The notes below the pieces were generated by a model. The model saw only the letters and a list, made by a program, of their open reading frames with translations. It made no database searches and was not told where the DNA came from. A stretch of 64,000 bases of DNA, from contig CM033723.1 of the NCBI GenBank assembly GCA_019671005.1, forward strand, positions 16,197,254-16,261,253, written 5' to 3'. Positions 32,914 to 44,549 of the stretch are shown here, in pieces; position 1 is the first letter of the stretch, and the number at the start of each line of letters is the position of its first letter. The translations under genes and the position numbers were made by a program. The stretch is from Hibiscus mutabilis (taxonomy: Eukaryota; Streptophyta; Magnoliopsida; Malvales; Malvaceae).

Positions 32914-33789
32914 TTAAGATACACGAGTGAGTAGCCCTAAATTAATCAAAGAAAACAATGACAGAGATTTCAAGAAGAAAGTACTTGCGATCACATTAGT
33001 GTCATTACGCCCCTCAGGTTGAGCGTAAACCCGAGTCAGTTCACCATTTTCTGGTTGTACAATAACAGCCCAAGCCACTACCCTCGGACCATCCTCATGC
33101 CTCAGATAGTTACCTCTACCATGGCCTCTGCCCCTGGCCGGTGCAGCCGCATGAACTGGTGTATCTCTCACAGCACGAGGACAATCACGCTTCAAATGAT
33201 TTGGCGACCCACACCTCCAAAAACACATATTACTTCCTCAGTAAGCACCCATGTGGCGTCTACCACAACGTACACACTCAGCTACAATACGAACTCCCGG
33301 ATTACTATGGCCACCATCGCTACCACGCTTATAACTCGATTTATGTCTCTTGTCACGAGACCTCTTATTCTGCTTCCCAGAAAATCCAACATTAGTCGCT
33401 CTCTTACCCGAACCCACATTCGCCTCCTGCACAGACGCACCCGAGAATAAACCTTGATTGACCACCACAGTAGGTGCTGGTGCTTGCACTTGCACTCCAG
33501 CCACCGCTGCCCGAAAAGCTTCAATCACCGCTTGGACCAACGAGGTCAAATCCCCAAAAACTTGCCCTTGCAGAGCCTAAGGTACACCACCTACCCTAGC
33601 GTGAAAAGGAGGAACCAATGGAGGAGGAGAAGGAGGAAGAGGATGTAAGGTAACACAAGGATTCACACCATCATTATTATTCTTCCCTGACTCAGCATTA
33701 CAAGCCGTAGAACGAAACTCACGTCGAGCCATACTAACAAAAGCATCATGACACATTAAAGTCAGGCTAGCATTCTGTAAAGGATCCAA
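32914..33789 (-). pseudogene. gag remnant and start of protease of element W
   Basis: The N-terminal piece (33789-33577) and the next frame (33549-33238, LVQAVIEAFRAAVAGVQVQA) are followed almost at once by VNQGLFSGASVQEANVGSGK. The capsid core seen in V is therefore largely deleted. A single zinc knuckle remains as CFWRCGSPNHLKRDCP (about 33180-33230). The protease start reads SLFSLINLGLL, in which the active-site aspartate codon has become asparagine and a base is missing soon after. The gag stretch is rich in small basic repeats (GRGHGRGNY). Confidence 0.8.
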
Positions 33790-33950
33790 GACAACCTTAT
33801 AAATATTTTAAAACCTCGGTAATAGGTAATGTGTTCCCAATTAATACCCCAACATGACATACAACAATCACCATACATATACACAATCATCGTGCATAAT
33901 AATTAATAGCAATCAATCAAACAACAACATCTCAACCTTTCGTAACCTGG

Positions 33951-33961
33951 CTCTGATACCA
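33951..33961 (-). other. Primer binding site of element W
   Basis: Plus-strand ctctgatacca is the reverse complement of tggtatcagag, an initiator-Met tRNA site, five bases from the LTR boundary at 33967. It fixes W on the minus strand. Confidence 0.9.
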
Positions 33962-33966
33962 AAAAA

Positions 33967-34151
33967 TGTAACCTCCTCGACCTTCCGAGCTTAGGTAAGT
34001 GTTTCAAACTTAACCTAAACTCTCACAACCACTTTTAAACCTATAAAAGACTTTTAAAACCGTTTCCACTCACCGATTACACCTCGCCTTGCTCGCCAAC
34101 ACAAATCGAGCTCCCGGCAAGCCACAATCTACCTCAAGCTACTTCGCATTG
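33967..34151 (-). repeat. 5' LTR of element W, inner part, before element X
   Basis: It starts tgtaacctcctcgacc, then jumps to ttccgagcttagg, equivalent to 28189 in the 3' LTR, so about 1.7 kb including the palindrome region is deleted. It breaks at cattg (34147-34151), the left duplication of X, and resumes at 47250. Confidence 0.87.
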
Positions 34152-36072
34152 TGTATTGTCCCAATTTTTTATTAGTGACCAAAATGTAAACTTTGAAAGT
34201 TTAGAGACCAAAGTGTAATTTTCAAAAGTTATGTATTTTGACCCCGTAAATGAATAGTTTACCCCAAGAGTGACATTTTTGTGTTACCTGAATTTTTCAT
34301 ACGAAGCTTATATTAATGGCTATAAAGCGATAAAGTTCAAAAATTTGGAAATCGTAGCTGGATCGAATGAAAAATTGTTAAGCTTGCTCAAACCAGAGTA
34401 GCACAAAGATGGGTGATCTACTAGGAAGGTTCCATGTTAGTATTTTTGACTGATAAAAAAAATTTAGCATGAGTCAATAATATTTGTAATGACTACTGTT
34501 ATAAAATTTCCAAGAGGGATTGTATCTGATAAAATTCCTAGTAATTATCGGTACATCGAATCAAATTAGAATTTTAAAGACAGTTCCAAAAGTTATGGAA
34601 AATTCATAAAATACTATTTTATGAGTATTTTATTGTAGTTGGTTGGATTCCAACTAGACTTAGTTGAATTTTTACAAGAATGACAAACTAGTAAATAAAT
34701 AATAGTTGGAGGGCAAATTAGTCATTTGGCAGAGGTGGCAATTTTGAAATATTTGAAGTTACAAGGGCCATTTTTGGAAGAATAAAATTAAAGATTTAAA
34801 TCTTGGCCCTTGATTGATGATAAAATCAATTTCAACCGTTGGATAAAAGGGTAATTTTATAATTTCCCTATTTGAATGAATTTAAAATTTATTTACAGAA
34901 TACAAGTGGCATAATTGGAGCAATTTAAAAATTAAAACGCCAAAAGATGAAGCCTTCTTCATCTTTCAAAATTTCAAAAATTTGAGGGAAAAAGGGAGAA
35001 AATTTTCCAAGCTCGATTCAAGCCCTGAAACTCGATTTCCATATAATCTTTCGAACTGCAAAGTTGTTCTACTCTTAATGCTCTATCTTTTGATGATGAA
35101 TTTTATATCAATGTTTAGATGATGAATTTTATATCAATGTAAATATTTATTCATCTAGTTTCGTTTCCAAAAAACGAAAACTAATTTCGAGTTCCGAGTT
35201 AAAAGATATGAATTTTTAATCGAATGAATGTCAGAAAATTTACAGAGTAGTTTCTGTCAGGACTACTCTATGATGGGAGTTTGAAGATTTTCATAATTTT
35301 TGTAGATTTTATTAATTTATGTGACTTATATCGTTAGAATCGTTATCGAATCTAGTTCTTACAGTATGAAAGATATTAAGATCCAATGTGTATTATGATC
35401 TTTAGAAGTAAAACTCTGAGGGTAGGACAAGTTGCCAAAAAATAGAATTTGATACATTTTGTATATAAATGTTTGATAACAAGCTCAGAAGAATTGTTAG
35501 AAGTTCAAAATGGTCATTAAGGACCAAAATGAATTTTTGGACAGTATAAGGAAGGAAGGAAAATTATGGAAAAAAATTATGTTAAATGATTAGATAGCTT
35601 GATTGAATATTGTTAGAAGTGAATCTAACAAATGTTTGTTTATGTTCATGTGGTTAATGAATTCAAATCCGAATCAAAAGAAGATTTGAGGTACTATGAA
35701 GGAAAGAATCAAGTAGAATTTAGTGAGGCATGCTAATAAATGGCCCAGGTGAGTGCATTTCTATATGTGTATTATATTAAAAAGGGGAAGACTTGTGAAA
35801 AGTCAACCCAAACTTAGAAATAACATTGCATTACTTTTTAAAATAAATGATTTGATGCATGACTCGGTATAGCAAGCTTGATAGAGTACAAGGTACAAAC
35901 TATTGTTTGCATAAATGATGATGAATTATGTTTATTGATGAAATATGATAACAAGTTGCATGCTTACATGAATAATGATAATCGATTGACAATAAGATGA
36001 AATGCCCAAGTATTTATGTGTGAGAGTTCAGGGTATAATTAGATATCCATAGAGTCTTAGCAGCTACATTCC

Positions 36073-36660
36073 AGCACTACGGTGCGTTTTAGACACTTCG
36101 GTGTTGACATCAGGCGCTACGGTGTTGCAGTCACTTCGGTGATGTTTAGACACTTCGGTGTCAACTAGCACAAAAGGTGTGATAGTGAGGAGCAAAGGGC
36201 GTCATTGAGTACGCACCCACCATCAGATGCTACAGCATTGTAGACACTACATTGTTGTTATAATGACTCGTATACCATAGGATTCACATAAAATTGTACT
36301 TTGGGATATAAATCATAAAATGCTTAAACATGAAATATTGATTAAAATGTTGATTTTGCCCAAGTACTATTGTGAAGTCTTTGGTATAGTTGGATATCCA
36401 TAGAGTCCTAGCAGCTACGTCCTAGCACTACGGTGCGTTTCAGTCACTACGGTGATGTTTAAACACTTCGGTGTCGGCTTAGATGCTACGGCGTTGTTCA
36501 GACACTTCGTTGTTGTTAGCACAAAATATATGATTATAAGGAGAAAAGAGCATCCTTGATTATATGAGGAGCAAAGAGTGTCCTCGAGTACATACTCATC
36601 TCAGTCGCTTCGGCGATGTAGACGCTACGACATCGTAGACACTACGGTGTCTTATCAAGA
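36073..36660 (+). repeat. Degenerate short repeats (acttcggtg / ctacggtg words) in the X LTR
   Basis: Words such as gacacttcggtgttg, cactacggtg, gctacggtgttg and agtcacttcggtgatg recur more than ten times in two clusters (36073-36250 and 36420-36660). The second cluster is repeated at 45927-46060 in the 3' LTR remnant. Confidence 0.8.
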
Positions 36661-36698
36661 TAACTAGCATACCTTGGTCTCATATAATATACTTTGGG

Positions 36699-36938
36699 CT
36701 ATGTTAAAGGATATAATATGCAAATAATTTCATGATGAAAGTATGACTATGTTAAAGGATATGATATGCAAATAATTGCATGATGAAAGTATGGCTATGT
36801 TAAAGGATATGATATGCAAATAATTGCATGATGAAAGTATGACTATGTTACACAATATGATATGCAAATAATTGCATGATGAAAGTACGACCATGTTTCA
36901 GAATATGATATGCAAATGATTACGTAATGAAAGAATAA
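36699..36938 (+). repeat. 48-bp minisatellite, five units, X 5' LTR
   Basis: Units start at 36699, 36747, 36795, 36843 and 36891, each 48 bp (ctatgttaaaggatatgata, then tgcaaataattgcatgatga, then aagtatga). The fifth unit is the most diverged. Confidence 0.93.
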
Positions 36939-37706
36939 CTACTTGATGATCATGAACCATTTATATCATGATTCTATGACATAATTGATAGATGACATGA
37001 TTCTTAAGATAGTCATGATACATGATACTATTATGTTGTGAAATGCTTACCATGTTACAGAAATTGTAATGCACTTTTATATAACACACTGTAATGCATC
37101 TCTTCATGTTATGATAAATGTGTTAAATGCCTCACTAAGGTCATACTTAGCGTGTGTTTTATTTCACGTGTAGGTTCTCCGAAATAGATTAACAAGGAGA
37201 AGTTGTTCTTTTGGAAAGTCAAGTTACTACAATAAGATACAGTAAGCACATCTTTATCGTAATTTGATATCTAGCGGGCATGTAAATATTTTTTAAGTTG
37301 AGCTGTTTAAAGTATAAGTTTACAACTTACATATATGCTTTTATGATGAATAAGTTTAGAAGTATAGTTTGCTAATAATAGCATTAAACTTTGGTACAAT
37401 TAAATATAGTTTAACCCTAATCGTGTAGAAATTTTATAATTAAGAAAAGGTCTAGGCAGCACACATAGTTTTTACCTTGAGTTGCATTTTTATTTTAATA
37501 ACTCAATTATAAGTTTTGTAGACCAATTCAGGGTCAAAACTAGCTGCATCTAGACGACAGTTTTTAATTTAAAACCGAGAATGGGTTGAACTACAAGCTA
37601 AATTTTAATATATATAAAAAATTACAAGTTAAGATTTTTCCAACGATTACGTAACATCTTTAATGTACATTCGGCCTATGAGTATACGTTAAGGGTGTTA
37701 CATTTA

Positions 37707-37718
37707 TTGGTATCAGAG
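37707..37718 (+). other. Primer binding site of element X
   Basis: The sequence tggtatcagagc lies a few bases after the LTR end ttaca, an initiator-Met tRNA site that sets X on the plus strand. The remaining interior to 37874 shows no gene. Confidence 0.88.
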
Positions 37719-37874
37719 CTACAAGTTTAGCCGATTCTGGAGGTTAAACCAAGTGTGATATGATTTGTTATTAAGTACATGCCCTTAGGATGTCATGTTA
37801 CTGATGTACTATCTGTGTAACTCGATTATTGTAGACTCTCTAAGTGAATGCTGGCAAAAGAGGCAAAAGATATG

Positions 37875-39435
37875 TGTTGGAAAAATATAAAATAGTGCCA
37901 AGATGAGTCTTTTTCGTGCAAGTATACATGGTCTACAAGTAATACAACAATAAGCTGAGTATCGATCCCACAGAGATTGACTTGGAATTCGATTGCTTTG
38001 ATTGTTACTTGCCTTGTGAAAAAGTTGTTTTGTTTTGAAGTTCGTTTTGGAAATAATTGAAATAAAATAAAACCAATGAAAGTAAGACGTTGGCAAGAAA
38101 TGTGCTTTAATGAATGATGAGTGTTGGCAGAGAACGCCTGGTTTTCACGCTATTCATGTCGTGCCAACCTTTAATAAGAACCTGTCTTGGCATTTTTTCC
38201 CGAGCAGATTCAAAATTAGCAAAGCCTCTATCGATGGTCATTGCCCTAAATTTATCATGTAAAAACCCCTATATCTCTATAGTGCGTGCTTTTAAATAAA
38301 CCAATTTGATTAAGATCCAATCTATACTCCTAAGGGGTAGATTTCACTCTTGAAGTAAGTTCATCTACTTGAACGACTTCTCTCGAAGCTTCTCTCCTTA
38401 GTATTCAACAACTTGATCGTTGACACCCCAAGACTGTTAAGATATTGAGGAGCAATAGGCTAACAGTGCCAGCTCTCGCTTGGAATAGTATAGGAAATAT
38501 TAAAGTATGTCGAATAGTGAAAACATTGTCAAGGCAGATTTATTATTAAAAAATAAAACATAAAAATAGCGTTTAACGTAAACATCCCCCACCAACTATG
38601 AAATTAGTTCATGTTGAGGGACTTAACCAAAAAAACCACAAACATTTCCCAAGTACATCATCATTTAAAACAAAATAAAATAACTTGAGAGAGGAAAATA
38701 GGCTAGAAGGGGTCTCTCGATGCAGCCCTTCAAGATTCAAGCTTCTCGGCCAAGTTGGTCAGACCACCATTCCTAGGTGCAGCCGGTTGTCAATCGTAAC
38801 ACACCAACTCCTCAATCTGATCTTCTTCGCTCTCCTCAAATGCTAGCTTGGTTGGTGTTTAAGTAGGCGTGCGAGGAAGGGATATGACTAGCTTTTCAAA
38901 TTTTGAACTTCAACTACCCAAGGGATAAGGGATTATCATCTTATCCAAATTTGAATGAGAGCTGATCAGGCTAGGGCTGACATCATACTGCCGACCCTAC
39001 CTTGGCGCCCAAGCTTGGCATGAATCTGCCAACAAGTCTTGGCACCATCTTATCTGCTATTTTTTTTAGAGATTGATCCAATTGCTATCTTTTTGGAGCC
39101 TAATCTTTTCCTATTTTTTTGGGGTCCAACAACTTCTTGGCATGGCATCAAGTTCACTTCTCTGCCAACCGGTGCTTGGCATTGTCTGGTCCATCTATGC
39201 CAACAGCACTCGACATTCTCTCTGGCACTCTTTCCTTTGTTGCTTTTCTAGGCCAAGTCCTATGCCAAACCTGCAAAATTGCCAACAAAACAACCCTTCA
39301 CATTGTCATAGACAAAACTCTAAACTCCTTATGCAAATGCATGATTCTAACATCCTAATGCAACTAAATGTACCTAAAAACAAGCAAAAGCATTGTAAGA
39401 TTGGCATTAAAAACAATACTTTTAGAGAGGTAACA
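37875..39435 (-). repeat. 3' LTR of element Y (1.56 kb)
   Basis: Plus-strand ends are tgttggaaaaatataaa (37875) and gagaggtaaca (39435), giving TGTT...AACA termini. The right end abuts cacccccaacc, which on the minus strand is a G-rich polypurine tract. The internal stretch gctgagtatcgatcccacag is of a kind common in Athila LTRs. The small frames at 37809-38299 and 39039-39471 show no domain. Confidence 0.7.
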
Positions 39436-40504
39436 CACCCCCAACCTAACTCATTTCTTGTCCTCAAGTAATGCAAACAAAATAAAAACAAAAACTGTGA
39501 AAAAGTTACCTTGACAAAATTTTGGTTGAATGGCAACGCGTGCTGGCAAGTAGAATTTGGCTATATTTCTGTCCTCAGTATCTCAGTGCAATAATGCCAA
39601 GCAGGTAGTAATTCAAGTGCAGCAATATAACTCTAGTCTAAATTCATGAAGAGTGCATTATGTGTAGGCAATATGCATCAAGTATCCTGTCACTCCCTTA
39701 GCCAATTTTACTACCTAAACTCAGATTTTTATCATTTTTTTCTTCTTGCCAAGGGTTTCTGTTGGCATTAATTTAAGCTTGCTTCATGACACTATTTAGC
39801 ATGAGAGATAAGATGGAGCATACCATGAATCCCCACCTTAATTTCGACATCATTAGGCTTTCTCTTCAACTCATACTCTAAGGTTTTGGACTTGAGAACT
39901 AAGAGGGAGCAAACCACGAAGCCCTAAGTAGCTTATTATCTCTATGTAGAGGAGAGTTAATTTCATCATTTTTTCTTGCCTTGGCAGAATATTGATGCCT
40001 TATTTATTTCTTTTTACCCTGGCATCATTTTTTTAAATTTGAGCATAGTTTCAAAAAGTCTAAGTTTGCTAAGGAACTAGATACATACTACGTGTTAAGT
40101 GTAAGTTCAATTCCCTAAACTAGAAATCAATTACCAAGCAAACCTGGCATACTACGCTGCTGGCATGGCATGACAACTAAAGATTAAAGTTTCCTCATTG
40201 GACAGACACCTAGATCAAATTAAACTTGCCTAACAAATGCTAACAATTTTCAAAATTAAACCGAGGTAAAATTTTCTTTTTTCTTTTTTTAGTAGTTCGG
40301 TATGCATCTACTCTAAATGACCTAGATGGCATGGCAACATAAATTAAACATGAAATGCATGGCATAAATGTGAAGAAATGCACACCCCAAACCCAAGATG
40401 TGCATTGTCCCTAATGCATGAAACAAAACATATATACAAGAAAAATAGAAAAAAATTAAAAATGCATGATCATGTAAATGCAATGGAATGAAATGTAAAG
40501 GAGT
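39436..40504 (-). other. 3' untranslated stretch of element Y
   Basis: After the polypurine tract (about 39436-39446) no coding potential is seen up to the end of the env-position ORF. The sequence is AT-rich and unstructured by eye. Confidence 0.55.
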
Positions 40505-41989
40505 TTAGGAGGAAGATGACTCCCCTTCAGAGACTATTTGCCATGCGGCACGGGTTTTTCTTCTCATAAATGGCCCTCGATCAGGGGCCATGTGCTTCTT
40601 TCTTTTCAGGCTCGGTTTTGAAGCGACAGTGGAGGCTCCAACTTCCTCCTTTTCCTTGGCAGGCTCCAATGCAGCAGGTGCATCGGTAGCATCAAATGGC
40701 GTGTGTAAAGTAGGTGTCACTGGCGAGTTGCCTTGGGTTTCCTTTGATGAAGAATCAAAATTGGCAGACTCGACTTAAATTGGAGACAACGGAACTGTGG
40801 CATCGGATGGGGTATGAACTGGACTAGCTGGCATGGCATTGTCGCTGGAAGAGAGCTCGACAGGGAAGTCTAGAAACTCTGACACAAAATTAGTTGATAA
40901 TTTTGTAAGAGCCTCTCTGATCACAACATCCATGTCTTGGATGTAGTGTCGCATCTTGACATTGAGCTCCCTAGCCTTTTCCAGCTTTTGGAGAATAATC
41001 TCCTGGCATTGGTGAATTTGGGACAACATTGCCATTAAATTGTCTAGCACACTTTCTGGAGTGGTTGCTGGCGCGGCCCTTGACTCCTTGAGCTTTGGCG
41101 TAGGTGCCCTTGCCTTTCCCTTCCCCTTGTCCTTGGGCTCGACAGTAACAAGATTCCTCCATATAGCAGCAGTAATTGTTGTTCCTTTGATTGTTCGCCC
41201 TTTATCCGTATCAAACATTGGCACATCATGGAGCATACAAACGTTAGAAATCAATAAAGGGAAAAACAAGATGCCAGTACCTTTCGCTGCGTACTTGTAA
41301 GTTTCCTCAACAATAAGCTTGCCAACATTGATTTTGCATCCCATAACAATAGAGTACAACAGGATCATCATTTCTTCCAACACGGTCTCGTTATAGGATG
41401 TGGGCATCAAATTCACCTTGAGAAAGTGATTACATCCTCTCAATTGGGGCTTCAGTGCCAGCCTCTTCACCGTACGGTTCCCCTTGGATGACACTGTCCA
41501 TGTCGTGCCAGGCTCACATAGATTTTCCAGTAGCCTCTTTCTCTTGGCAGCATTTATTGAATCCGTGTGCTCGAAATACTCATCCTTTGCACCATCTAAC
41601 TCAAACTTATTATTGATATATCCTTCATCGAAACGAACACATTTACCTCTAATCATCAAGAATGGCGAATCCTTGGTCACAAGGTGCGCATAGAATTCTT
41701 AGACGATTGTGGCATAAACCTCCCCTTTTTGCTGGCAAAACTGAGTCCATTTGTGCAAGTTAATCATAGACATGACTTCTAGAGGGAAGCCATTGTTTGT
41801 CTCTGTGTTGAGGTCAAAGTGCTTCTCATAGCAAAAATTCCTCGAGGTAAAATTAGATTCGAACTTTTTCTCGATCTCCTCGTTGAAGAATCGCTTGAAG
41901 GGGATAGAGGATGAAGCTATTGAAACTCGTTGAAGGATCTTGAAACGATGTTGAAAGATAAAGAAAAAAAGACGATTTAGGTTTTGCAC
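40505..41989 (-). pseudogene. Env-position ORF of element Y (putative plant transposon protein family)
   Basis: A single minus-strand frame of about 494 codons runs from 41989 to 40505 with only two internal stops: TAA at 41699 (TIV-x-EFYAHLVTK) and TAA at about 40775 (SPI-x-VESANF). The N-terminal half (LMIRGKCVRFDEGYINNKFE, LENLCEPGTTWTVSSKG, MILLYSIVMGCKINVGKLI, LLISNVCMLHDVPMF) matches the pattern of a domain often annotated in plants as putative plant transposon protein. The C-terminal half is low-complexity: a basic linker, a coiled coil near LQKLEKARELNVKMRHYIQD, and a Pro/Ser-rich tail with KRKKHMAPDRG. It lies between integrase and 3' LTR, where Athila elements carry an env-like gene, but I see no signal peptide or membrane segment. 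Function unknown. Confidence 0.7.
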
Positions 41990-42602
41990 TTGCTTATCGA
42001 AAAGAAAGTAAAAAGTGAGAGAGATGTTTGGTTTCTTTAATCGAAAAAGGTGAGAAAGTGAAAGGTTTTGGGTTGGTTGAGTGTTTTAATGGGAGGAGTA
42101 ATTAGGGATAATGATGAAAAATAAAAAAAAATTAAATTAAAAGATGTAACGTGATAAGGGTGGAGTGATAAGGTGATAGGTGATAAGATAGGGTAAGGAT
42201 TGGAATGATAAGGTGTTTGGTTCGAATTTTAAATTTTAACCCAAATTTTGGGCGGCTAGGGTTTAAGGTCAAAAGAAAAATACACTCCCTCCTATTGAAT
42301 GGGCCGGTCAAGCTAGGGTTTTTCTCATTCTTCCAAATTTATCACCGTCGCATGCCAAGCTGTTCTGGCACTATGTCTGGCAGACTTTGCTATTGGGACA
42401 TTCGCTCCTGCCAAATAATCTCGGCATTGTTCCTGGCATGGTTCATGGCATAATGAATCTGCGCAACTCAAAGGAAACCTTTCAACACAGTAATGGAATA
42501 AAAATAAAAAAGAAAGAAAAAAACAAATAAAAACCTTGAAACCTAAAAAACAAATAAAACATCTATCCTAATATTTACAAAGGTTCAAACCTGATGTTGT
42601 TT
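41990..42602 (-). other. Spacer between integrase and env-position ORF of element Y
   Basis: About 610 bp, AT-rich and purine/pyrimidine-biased, without a supported gene. The plus-strand frame at 42205-42453 has no domain. The integrase stop lies at the right edge. Confidence 0.5.
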
Positions 42603-43908
42603 TCATGTTACCTCTGCCAAGAGGATCACCTCTTTGGCATTATTCTGATCACCTTCCATGTAGTGCTTTAAACGTTGGCCATTCACCTTAAAGATTTCTC
42701 CTATCTTCAAGTTCTTAATGTCCACAGCTCCATGAGCATAGGGCTTCACAACTTCATAAGGGCTCGTCCATCTCGATCTGAGTTTCCCTAGAAACAGCTT
42801 AAGCCGTGAGTTGAATAACAAAACACGTTGGCCTACCTCAAACTGTCTTGGCATTATCCTATTGTCATGCTATTATTTTGCCTTCTCCTTATAGATCCTG
42901 ACATTCTCATAGGCTTGTGTTCTGAATTCTTCCAATTCATTTAGATCTAGCAACCTTTTTTCTCCAGCAGCTCTCCATGCCATGCTAAGTGTTCTGATGG
43001 CCCAATAGGCTTTATGCTCAAGCTTCACTGGCAGATGACATGGTTTGCCGAAAATAAGTCAAAATTGTGACATACCCAAATGAGTTTTAAATGCAGTCCT
43101 GTAAGCCCACAAGGACTCATCTAGTCTCAAGGACCAGTCCTTACTTGATGGATTAACAGTCTTCTCTAGAATGTTCTTAATCTCCTTATTTGAAATCTCG
43201 GCTTGCCCGTTTGTTTGTGGATGATACGTCGTGGAAACTCTATGCTATATACCATACCTACACAAAGCTTTAGAGATTAGATTACATTTAAAATGGGCGC
43301 CCTCATCGTGAATAATCACCCTAGAGGTGCCAAATCTAGTAAAAATATGTTTGTGCAAGAACTTGGCAACGACCTTGGCATCGTTTGTTGGATACATAGT
43401 CAACCCATTTAGATACATAGTCAACAGCCACAAGAATATATACATTACCGAATGAAGGTGGAAAAGGACCCATAAAGTCTATCCCCCATACATCAAATAA
43501 ATCCACAGTCATAATGCTTTGGAGTGGTAGTTGGTGTCTGCCAGAGATGTTTCCTGTCTGTTGGCATCGATCACATGCCTTGGCATACTCATAGGCATCC
43601 TTATATAGTGTGGGCCAAAAGAATCCTGATTGCAGTACTTTGGCAGCAGTCTTTACCCCTACAAAGTGACCTTCATATGGTGTGGCATGGCATAGATGCA
43701 ATATGTTATGTTGTTCATCCTCAGGCACACACCGACAGATCACTTGGTCTGCACATTGCTTGAACAATATTGGCTCATCCCAATAGTATTGCCTAACTTC
43801 CCGCAACAACCTCTTATTGGCATTGTATGCCAAGTCTGATGGCAGAATATTACTTACCAAGTAGTTGACAATGTCAGCATACCATGGCACGGCATTAACT
43901 GCAAGCAA
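42603..43908 (-). pseudogene. Integrase of element Y
   Basis: Beginning at 43908: a zinc-binding domain (LCHATPYEGHFVGVKTAAKV, then ACDRCQQTGNISGRH), then the core with LFDVWGIDFMGPFPPSFGNV carrying the first aspartate and VAVDYVSKW. A 16-bp word (gatacatagtcaaccc) is duplicated at about 43390-43420 and throws the frame off. The core resumes with FTRFGTSRVIIHDEGAHF (second aspartate) and YHPQTNGQAEISNKEI (glutamate). The C-terminal domain is the open frame 42854-42603: RVLLFNSRLKLFLGKLRSRW, then FKVNGQRLKHY. All three catalytic residues can be found, but in different frames. Confidence 0.85.
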
Positions 43909-44098
43909 ATACTCGTCAGGAAATTCATCTCTTATAAAATTAGTCTTACAATCTTCAAGATGATGCTCTAAACGTGAGAGATGGTCAGCTAATAGGTTTC
44001 ACTGCCCTTCTTGTCTCAGATCTCAAGGTCAGATTCTTGAAGTAGGAGCATCCATCGGATTAGTCTGGGCTTGGCATCTTTCTTTGCCAAGAGATACT

Positions 44099-44503
44099 TC
44101 AATGCCGAATGATATGTAAAAACCACAACTTTTTACCAATTAAGTAAGATCTAAATTTGTCAAAAGCAAATACAACCGCAAGAAATTCTTTCTCGGTCGT
44201 AGAGTAGTTCAGTTGTGCTTCGTTCAAGGTTCGGCTGGCATAGTAGATGGCATGAAAAACCTTGCCATGCCTTTGTCCCAAGACTGCTCCAACGGCATAG
44301 TCACTGGCATCGCACATGAGCATGAAGGGCTCACTCCACTCCAGTGCCACAACTATAGGGGCATTGATCAACTTCTCTTTAAGCTCCTGAAATGCTCTCA
44401 AACAAGAATTGTCAAATGCAAAAGTGGCATTACGTTCTAACAACAAGCATAAAGGTTTAGCAATTTTTGAAAAGACTAATAAAATGCCGATAAAAATCGG
44501 CAT
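44099..44503 (-). pseudogene. RNase H of element Y
   Basis: The frame of 134 codons reads FSKIAKPLCLLLERNATFAF, LKEKLINAPIVVALEWSEPF and MLMCDASDYAVGAVLGQRHG with the first catalytic aspartate. It continues YYASRTLNEAQLNYSTTEKE, which contains the glutamate, and FAFDKFRSYLIGKKL. It breaks near 44115, before the third acidic motif. Between it and the integrase (43909-44098) the connecting region is decayed (the words DHLSRLEHHL and FPDEYLLAVNAVPWYADIVN remain readable). Confidence 0.83.
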
Positions 44504-44549
44504 GTCCTAAAAAACTCCTTATACCTTTAACACTCGTTGGAGGTGGTAG

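Larger units (their letters stand above)
34152..37702 (+). repeat. 5' LTR of element X (3.55 kb)
   Basis: The right end gtgttaca at 37702 is followed by the primer site. The LTR contains a tandem family of acttcggtg/ctacggtg words (36073-36660) and a 48-bp minisatellite (36699-36938). Its last 1.2 kb match 45927-47244. No open frame of note occurs in its 3.5 kb. Confidence 0.87.

Noticed and set aside
36699..36938. Regular 48-bp repeats considered as a CRISPR-like array
   Set aside because: Units are directly adjacent with no unique spacers, and the context is a plant LTR, so this is a minisatellite.
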